Positions 58,138-64,000 of a stretch of 64,000 bases of DNA are shown in pieces. The translations under genes and the position numbers were made by a program. Position 1 is the stretch's first letter, and each line of letters begins with the position of its first letter. The notes under the pieces are model-generated. The model searched no databases and was not told where the DNA came from. It saw only the letters and a program-made list of their open reading frames with translations. Origin of the DNA: Agarophyton chilense (Eukaryota; Rhodophyta; Florideophyceae; Gracilariales; Gracilariaceae). The stretch covers positions 1,240,001-1,304,000 of the forward strand of contig JARGXX010000013.1 of assembly GCA_030374765.1 (NCBI GenBank), given 5' to 3'.

Positions 58138-58988
58138 ACATGCTATCTCGGAATTCGAGCTGGAGGGCTTTCTTCTTTTGTGGTGTGAGAAACATCAAAA
58201 GCCAGTTGTTCGTCACGCGTGGGCTCTGCCAGGTCTCCGACACCTATAACGCTCCTTTTAGAACATGGTATCTACCTACAATTTTATAGCCATGGAACGT
58301 CCGTTGAGTTACTATTTTCATTGCACAAGGAAACCTAAGCCTTAGTAACTTAATGATCTACAGGTACAAAGCCATGTTCCGTTCGTTGAGTTATTATTTC
58401 ATTTGTAAAAGGAAAGCCTTAGGCCTCGAAGGTGTTCTGGTTTCCTGATCATTTCGCTACCTACATTCATAGCCGTTTATACTATGTTCACATACATACG
58501 TGTGCGTCCTCACTGACCCTCGTTCTGGGCCTTCGACAGAGGGGGTATGTCATTCTAAGGGGCTCTACACGTTGCAAGGGGCAAAAGGTGCGCCAATATC
58601 TCGGGCTAGTTTTGGATGATCCGAGTTCGATGGGCAGGGACCCGTGTGCCAATCTTGGGCTAGATCAACAATTACCCGAGTGAGATCTAGTTCTTTCCTC
58701 TCTCGTTTTGAGTTACACTCTAGCTTAATTACAACGTTGTGCGACTTACAAAATGTTTGTGTTCAAAGACACACTCTCTCACAAGGAAGGCCAACACGTA
58801 GTGAGGCTGCATCTCCCCATCCAAACAAACAATTCGTTAACTCTGAGGTCGCTGTGAAGAATAGTTGCATCGGTAATACTTCCGCTTTTTCACGATGCAG
58901 TATTTGTAATTTCAAGGTGTGCTTTACCTAAACTGAACGCATAGAATGATTGTACTCTTCTAACCGATGCGGTGTTTCAAAACCCTGT
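58138..58988. other. Intergenic with a diverged direct repeat
   Basis: No supported gene. Contains two related copies of about 55 bases (58288-58345 and 58370-58422) sharing AGCCATG and CGTTGAGTTA followed by TAAGCCTTAG-like ends. Confidence 0.45.
58288..58422. repeat. Diverged direct repeat, two ~55-base copies
   Basis: Copy 1 from 58288 and copy 2 from 58370, with several substitutions and short gaps. Origin unknown. Confidence 0.55.
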
Positions 58989-60077
58989 TTATGAACAGTC
59001 CTCACCGCCTAACACAAACCTTACGTAAATACTATCATTCTCTCCTGCATCATCAGCCCATACATACTGAGCACCCGTTTCATACGGAAAGTCAAGAGCC
59101 TTCCCGTTGAAGGCAACATCCGCATTTGGTCTGGCCTCAACAATATCCCAGCTACAAGTGTTGAAAAAAGGAAAAGTCCATAAATCATCATTCCCGGGAA
59201 ATTCAAAGGCTTTGATTGCTTTCCATTCATCTCTGCCCGTCACAAACCAGCGGTCTCCAACTTGCAAGGCCGCAATTAATCCAAACCAACCACCGTTATC
59301 TCGTCCAAGTATAGCAACCACGTCGTTTCGTTTCAAAGGAAATGAAGTCGTTTCAAACAACCTCCAGTCCGTAAGTGCTGAAATTAAATTTCCATTGACA
59401 TACACAAAAGCTTCGTTGTCAGCAGCATAATGAAGAGTTGCAAATTTGGGCGATGGTGATGGTGATACGGATGGAGTTGTTGTGGGCGATGGTGAGATAC
59501 TTGGCGTGCGTGTTGAAGTGGGGCTTGATGTGATTGGCGGCGTGGCTGATGGGGTCGGCGTGGCCGATGAGGTCGGGGTAGCCGTTGGGGTAACAATCCG
59601 CGTGGGTGATATTGCCATAGATTCACACGGCTCTGCAAACGCAACTTCATCTCCGTGATTTTCGCGCATATTCTGAGTTGCTTCCAGATATGCCACAGAC
59701 CCATGATAATTATCGGAGTGTTCTTCGGCTGTCTGGAAGCCATCGAAATCGACAAGCATGAATTCATCGCTGGTGGATTGCAAGCCGCCCAATGCTGCTT
59801 TAGCTTCTTCCAAGGCGGACGCTGACACATCTGCGGAGCAACAGGAGAAGCCGGCTCTGACTTCGAAAAGACAAAAAGAGATCTCACACTGTTCATGTGA
59901 ATATAAATAACATTCGTCCATTGCTGTTCTCAAAGAGTTTTGGTTTGTTCGGCACTGGCAGGGGCAATGCGCATGATCCTGGTATGATGTTGAACTAGGT
60001 ACCGAGTGAGCATCGATATTATTGTAGCAAAACAAGTTGCTCAAAACGAAGAGCAAGAATAGGGCTTGACCTTTCAT
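58989..60077 (-). CDS. Secreted protein with Cys-rich head, Thr/Ser/Pro stalk and lectin-like C-terminal domain
   Basis: 362 residues from ATG 60077. A clear signal peptide (MKGQALFLLFVLSNLFCYN, cleavage near 23) is followed by a Cys-rich domain (HCPCQCRTNQ, DECYLYSHEQCEISFC, FSCCS). Residues about 158-212 are a mucin-like Thr/Ser/Pro tract (PTATPTSSATPTPSATPP) that would be O-glycosylated. The C-terminal 150 residues have the beta-sandwich pattern FVYVNGNLISALTDWRLFET, VVAILGRDNGGWFGLIAAL, FFNTCSWDI, like carbohydrate-binding modules. It probably sits in the cell wall or extracellular matrix. A TATA-like TTTAAAAAGG (minus strand) lies about 70 bases upstream of the start. An in-frame TTG at 60128 is not needed. 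Ligand unknown. Confidence 0.78.
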   Translation of the reverse strand: MKGQALFLLFVLSNLFCYNNIDAHSVPSSTSYQDHAHCPCQCRTNQNSLRTAMDECYLYSHEQCEISFCLFEVRAGFSCCSADVSASALEEAKAALGGLQSTSDEFMLVDFDGFQTAEEHSDNYHGSVAYLEATQNMRENHGDEVAFAEPCESMAISPTRIVTPTATPTSSATPTPSATPPITSSPTSTRTPSISPSPTTTPSVSPSPSPKFATLHYAADNEAFVYVNGNLISALTDWRLFETTSFPLKRNDVVAILGRDNGGWFGLIAALQVGDRWFVTGRDEWKAIKAFEFPGNDDLWTFPFFNTCSWDIVEARPNADVAFNGKALDFPYETGAQYVWADDAGENDSIYVRFVLGGEDCS

Positions 60078-61914
60078 CACGATGGAACTGGAAACCTTCG
60101 AAGACTTACAAATGGCGGCTTGATGCAATCACTCCGGGAGATGTCCTTTTTAAAGCCATGAACACATGAGAGTGGGTCTGCAATCGGCCGACCCGAAGTT
60201 GAGCCCATGGAGAGAACTTCAAGCGCTGCACATTTTCGCTAGATGTTTGAGCTATAAGCTTTCTCCCGTTACATGCTTCCAGTGACTTAGGTTCCTTAAG
60301 GTCGGAGGCGCAGAACTGCGGCGCAAACACATGTGCAATGGTCAGTTTAAGTAACTCTTGGTATGGTACGACTGTCCTTTCCTTGTGTAGAAATCCACGT
60401 CACGGGCGTAATTGTCTTGAAACAACCAGCTCCTCCCGGGAACCGACATCCAGACGATTCCTTGGAAACTAACCCTTTTGCTTCCGATCATCGGAGGAGC
60501 CTCTTTCGTGAAAAAGTGAGCGAATTGGAGAAATTTATCCTCGTGGCACGACAGATGATTTCAAGCTGCGGAGCTCTTGCCATGCGCGTAATGGCCAGCT
60601 TCTGCATCACTTTGTAAAGCAGTAAGGAGGCCATCGCCTTCAACACGCCTTCGGATCAAGAGATCCAAAAGCCCCCCGCACTATTGACATGTAGAAAACG
60701 GTTGGTACGTCGGCGTTACAATGAGAGTAGAATTTTGTACCGTTCGGCTTGAAACAGATACACAGCTCTTTCATATAAGATCAGTGTGCTAAGTATCCCA
60801 GACCCGTCTTTCATTCTCTCAAGATTTGCTGGTCAAGGCTTGCTTTTTCAATTCCAACAGACCGTAGTGAAGTTGGCTGTCAGCCTTAACTTCTCGCAAC
60901 GAGTGCTGCGAAAAAAGCAGACCGTACAGTAACTTCCTACTCTCACTCATCGATGTCATTTCTAACCCTTTTCCCTTTACCGATGTACCCTATCTCTAGT
61001 CTATAAGGTAAACTCGCGCTTCTTGAAATGTCCGGTAATCATTACTCATCCTGGAAGCCTTTATCTCCACCAGGGTTGATTTAGATCCGATATCATTTCT
61101 TGCGACAGATATTATACTTGGTACAGATTTTCGTGCCTTCACGCGATCTCAAATAATATCTGATAAAGGTTCCAGATGGACGGTTTTCCCTGCAAACTCA
61201 GTGTGAAAGTGATGTGACCAAAAAAGGAGTTATGCTTGGTCCAGTGGACGGCTGTTTCGGGTTTATAGCCGAAGCTTTCCCACGGTATCGCACTGCTTGG
61301 CAATTCAATTGAATAGCATAGCAGGCTATGTGCGCCTAATAGGCGCCGCCTATCGAGGCCTCCGTTACCGAAAAATTGCCTTCTATTCTATCTGACTAGA
61401 AACCGATAGGAATAAACTGGTGCGGTAGGGACGCAATTATCGCTCTATCACAAAAAATTACGAAATAGCATGTGGGGATAGATGCTCTTCGCATGTAAAC
61501 CGCATTTGCATCATCATGATGAGAGACGGGCGACTCGATGTACGCTGAAGAGCATCAGGCTTTCGTGCGTTCCAGAACCATAGCAGGCGTGGGGACGCGA
61601 CAACGCTGAGCGAATCTGCTTTGCTTTCCCGCCCTGCTTTGGGCGAGAACCTTTCGGATTCTGGAGCAAGCTTTAGCTGTAGTGCAGGGAAAGAGGGGGG
61701 GCTGGGAAAGAAACGAGAGACAGCCCAAACGCAGCTGTCGAAAGCACGCGGTGCCCAAGAGCAACTGATCGATCGCGATGAACCGTTGGCCTCTCGACGG
61801 CGATCGTCGCGATACGATCGAAGTAGCGCTTGAGTCTTGAAATAAATCTTTTCAGCGTTTCTCGAAACCCTATTCTGATGATTAGTCCACCGCATTTCGA
61901 ATCCTTGGTTTGTT
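60078..61914. other. Long gene-poor interval
   Basis: 1837 bases. A plus-strand 84-codon ORF (60363-60617) and minus-strand ORFs near 61458-62000 show no family. At about 61069-61206 the plus strand reads LDPISFLATDIILGTDFRAF, which resembles the end of a retroelement aspartic protease. Otherwise I see nothing. Confidence 0.4.
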
Positions 61915-63342
61915 TCATGGGCCACCTGGACCACCAATGACGGAGGATGTAAACAAATATATACGCCCACTGCTCTTGCTCGACCAGTATAGCTCTCCAT
62001 TTGGACCCCTTCCCATTCGAATATCTACTCTCCCCTTTCTGTCCTCTCTGTCATGTCTGACCACGTCACCAAGTGTGTTGAGCTTCAAAGGCGGTGTCCC
62101 AATGGAATTATCGTGCTCATAATAAATCGTGGCTTGTCTGGTACGAGCTTGTGAGAGCTGCCCAGGAGGCCCTTCGGTCTTCGCATTTTTGAGTTCATAA
62201 ATTGTAGAAAAGAACAGTTTTCCACTCTTGGGGAAGTCTGTGTAGTAGTAATTCCCGCTCATGGGAGATCCATTTTCCACTGGACACCCCCCCGCAACAG
62301 CTTGGCCGACAAAGCCAGCACCTACGTTTCCATTGTGGCCGACCTGTGCAGCGGGATATGTGTATCCATACCCTGCATCATGACGAGGAAGCTGGGAAAT
62401 ACCTGATACAAGTCCGCCACCACTCTTGTGAACGAATGTTCCTTCACGAAATGACCATCCATAGTTTCCACCCGCTTTGACCACATTAATTTCTTCGATA
62501 TTATCTCGACCTGCGTCGGCTACGTATAGAGTACCGTTCCTTCCAAAGCAAATATTGTGTGGGTTCCGGAATCCTAACGCATAGACTTCGTTAATCATTC
62601 CAGGGTTCTTAATAAACGGGTTATCCGGCGGGACAGTAAACGGAAATTTGCCCTGTCGAAGCGGATTAATCCGTAGTATCTTCCCAAGAGCGTCTTTTGC
62701 CTGGCCCCCGCCAGCTGTTGCAGACTGGACAGACCCATCGCCGTGAGAAATGTATAAATAATTCCCGAAGAACGCAATTTGCTTGATGGGGTGGTCAAAC
62801 TTCGGCATTCCAACACGGAATACATTTCGATAGGTGGATGCATCCGGAATACCAGTATTGAAGTTGTGAACAAACTCCAAGAGAACACTATCTGCGTTTG
62901 TGTGATAAGGAGTGTCCGATAAATAATAGAATCTGGACGGATTCTTTGGCCTCGATTCCATGGCCGCAATGTACACCCTTCCATTTTGATAGAAGTTGGG
63001 GTGAAACGCTATACTTCTTACACCACCATGCATTTTGTTGTACATGTTTAAGGTCCTATCTGTACTGCTTGAGATTGCGTAAGCCACATCGAGATAAAGC
63101 GAAACGTATCCTTGCGGATTGACTTTGTACACGGCATGAAGCGTGCACACATAAATGTTATTTCCATGCGGAACAATGCAGACAATTTGGGCTGGATCAT
63201 TTCCAAAGTTAGGCAGTTTTGCAAATTTCCTGGTGTGAACATTGAGTCCGCCGTGGATAATGGGTGTGGAAACAGGATTGGCAGCCCGGGAAATTCCTAT
63301 GAAGAGAGCTATGAAAAAAATGGAACCACCAGCGCGAACCAT
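61915..63342 (-). CDS. Secreted glucose/sorbosone dehydrogenase-like (HHIP-type) beta-propeller protein
   Basis: 475 residues with a signal peptide (SIFFIALFIGISRA, cleavage near 20-21). It is a six-bladed propeller of the soluble PQQ glucose dehydrogenase/HHIP-like family. Marks are VRSIAFHPNFYQNGRVYIAA (His114 in the position of the family catalytic His), NYLYISHGDGS (about 194-204), LGKILRINP (219-227), ALGFRNPHNICF (255-266) and GTLYVADAGRDNIEEINVVK before GGNYGW (291-296). A loop with SGNYYYTDFPKSGKLF follows. It may oxidise sugars outside the cell or act only as a binding protein; PQQ use is not shown by sequence alone. An A/T-rich TATA-like element (ATTTAAATA, minus strand) lies about 115 bases upstream. 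Confidence 0.87.
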   Translation of the reverse strand: MVRAGGSIFFIALFIGISRAANPVSTPIIHGGLNVHTRKFAKLPNFGNDPAQIVCIVPHGNNIYVCTLHAVYKVNPQGYVSLYLDVAYAISSSTDRTLNMYNKMHGGVRSIAFHPNFYQNGRVYIAAMESRPKNPSRFYYLSDTPYHTNADSVLLEFVHNFNTGIPDASTYRNVFRVGMPKFDHPIKQIAFFGNYLYISHGDGSVQSATAGGGQAKDALGKILRINPLRQGKFPFTVPPDNPFIKNPGMINEVYALGFRNPHNICFGRNGTLYVADAGRDNIEEINVVKAGGNYGWSFREGTFVHKSGGGLVSGISQLPRHDAGYGYTYPAAQVGHNGNVGAGFVGQAVAGGCPVENGSPMSGNYYYTDFPKSGKLFFSTIYELKNAKTEGPPGQLSQARTRQATIYYEHDNSIGTPPLKLNTLGDVVRHDREDRKGRVDIRMGRGPNGELYWSSKSSGRIYLFTSSVIGGPGGP

Positions 63343-64000
63343 ATTCGGAAAAGGTAGGCGAGAAGCAAATGATGAATAACTGATTTTATTTCCACGAAAG
63401 AAAGCTTCCTGTGCGTCACATCCAAGCGTGAGGGTAGAGAGCTCGAGTCGCTGGTATTTAAATGCCTTCCCCTTTCATGACTTGAGGGTATTGCTCTTTG
63501 TAAAACACGTCGCGATATCATAACATTCCCTTTTTTCTGAGGTCACTCAAAGCCCCAATTGGACACAAATGATTCTGTTTTTGATAGAGTGACAGCGACT
63601 CGCCAGACAAAAGGAAGGATAACGGACCCGGCGAGATTGTAATATGACATAAATCGCTGCACTAACGCCACATATGCGCGGAGGTCAAGAGGAGAGAATA
63701 CTCAGTCAGGTGGTGACTGAGAATAAGTCGTACAGGAAGCAGTCCCAACGCCGTGCAGCGGTACATGAACAGCGGACACACGTGACGAAGACTTGAATCG
63801 GTCAGACAGAAAAGTGAGTGAATAGTCTCGCAAGGTAAGGAATGGCGGATAACGCATGTTTCGGCCGCAGGTGAAAAAACGTTTAGTAGAGAAAACATCA
63901 TCCATCGGGGAGATTCTAATAAGTTAAAATTTTGTCACGTGAGAGAAGTGGATAGAAGTTGTTGCCAAGAAGTCACAGGACAGAGAAGCAGCTGAAGAAA
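63343..64000. promoter_or_regulatory. Upstream region of the dehydrogenase-like gene
   Basis: 658 bases to the window end. Apart from the ATTTAAATA element near 63453-63461, I see no gene or repeat. Confidence 0.35.

Noticed and set aside
58288-58422. tRNA or snRNA gene at the direct repeat
   Set aside because: No cloverleaf or snRNA motif; only a diverged duplication.
61458-62000. 180-codon minus-strand ORF
   Set aside because: It overlaps the end of the dehydrogenase-like gene in another frame and has no recognisable feature.

Overview
The window looks like nuclear DNA of an intron-poor eukaryote with a plastid ancestry, most probably a red alga of the Chondrus type. This is inference. 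It rests on long single-exon genes packed head-to-head and tail-to-tail, two very short spliced genes with introns of about 70-80 bases, GTAAGT donors and one perfect TACTAAC branch site, a decayed plastid-type ClpB gene, and a large nest of Ty1/copia and Ty3/gypsy elements. No rRNA, tRNA, CRISPR or prokaryotic operon was seen.

Left gene island (1-21139): a D-2-hydroxyacid dehydrogenase, a small basic hypothetical protein, ALG13, a bZIP factor with an N-terminal ubiquitin-like segment, the spliceosomal helicase PRP2/DHX16, galactose-1-phosphate uridylyltransferase, an organellar peptidyl-tRNA hydrolase, a trans-polyprenyl diphosphate synthase (ubiquinone side chain), a two-exon NDUFS5-like complex I subunit, and a 1070-residue coiled-coil protein I do not recognise. 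Between peptidyl-tRNA hydrolase and the prenyl synthase lies a gene graveyard (about 9984-12675) with broken remains of an unknown acidic-repeat protein, ClpB and the SUMO E1 subunit UBA2, all on the minus strand.

Transposon block (21736-53409): every main boundary is supported by a target-site duplication (TSD) that I could read. A mariner-like AT-rich element (TA TSD) carries a very young copia element F (5-bp TSD ACAGT; the two 329-bp LTRs differ at one base). About 65 bases further on, an old gypsy element A spans 25 kb (TSD GAAAG). It is only about 5.7 kb once its inserts are removed: a solo LTR C (TSD CGCTG) that itself holds copia element B (TSD GCTAC), a chromodomain gypsy element D (TSD GTATC) carrying an extra convergent reading frame, and a large solo-LTR-like insert E (TSD GGCCT).

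Right gene island (53937-64000): two tandem V-ATPase subunit e genes with identical exon/intron lengths (one diverged), the COMPASS subunit RBBP5/SWD1, a small hypothetical protein, a secreted Thr/Ser/Pro-rich protein with a lectin-like C-terminal domain, and a secreted glucose/sorbosone dehydrogenase-like protein.

The genes are mostly housekeeping functions (splicing, N-glycosylation, respiration, proton pumping, chromatin, galactose metabolism) with no operon-like logic. The most original items are the ubiquitin-like/bZIP fusion, the convergent ORF of element D, the V-ATPase e duplicate and the orphan coiled-coil protein.
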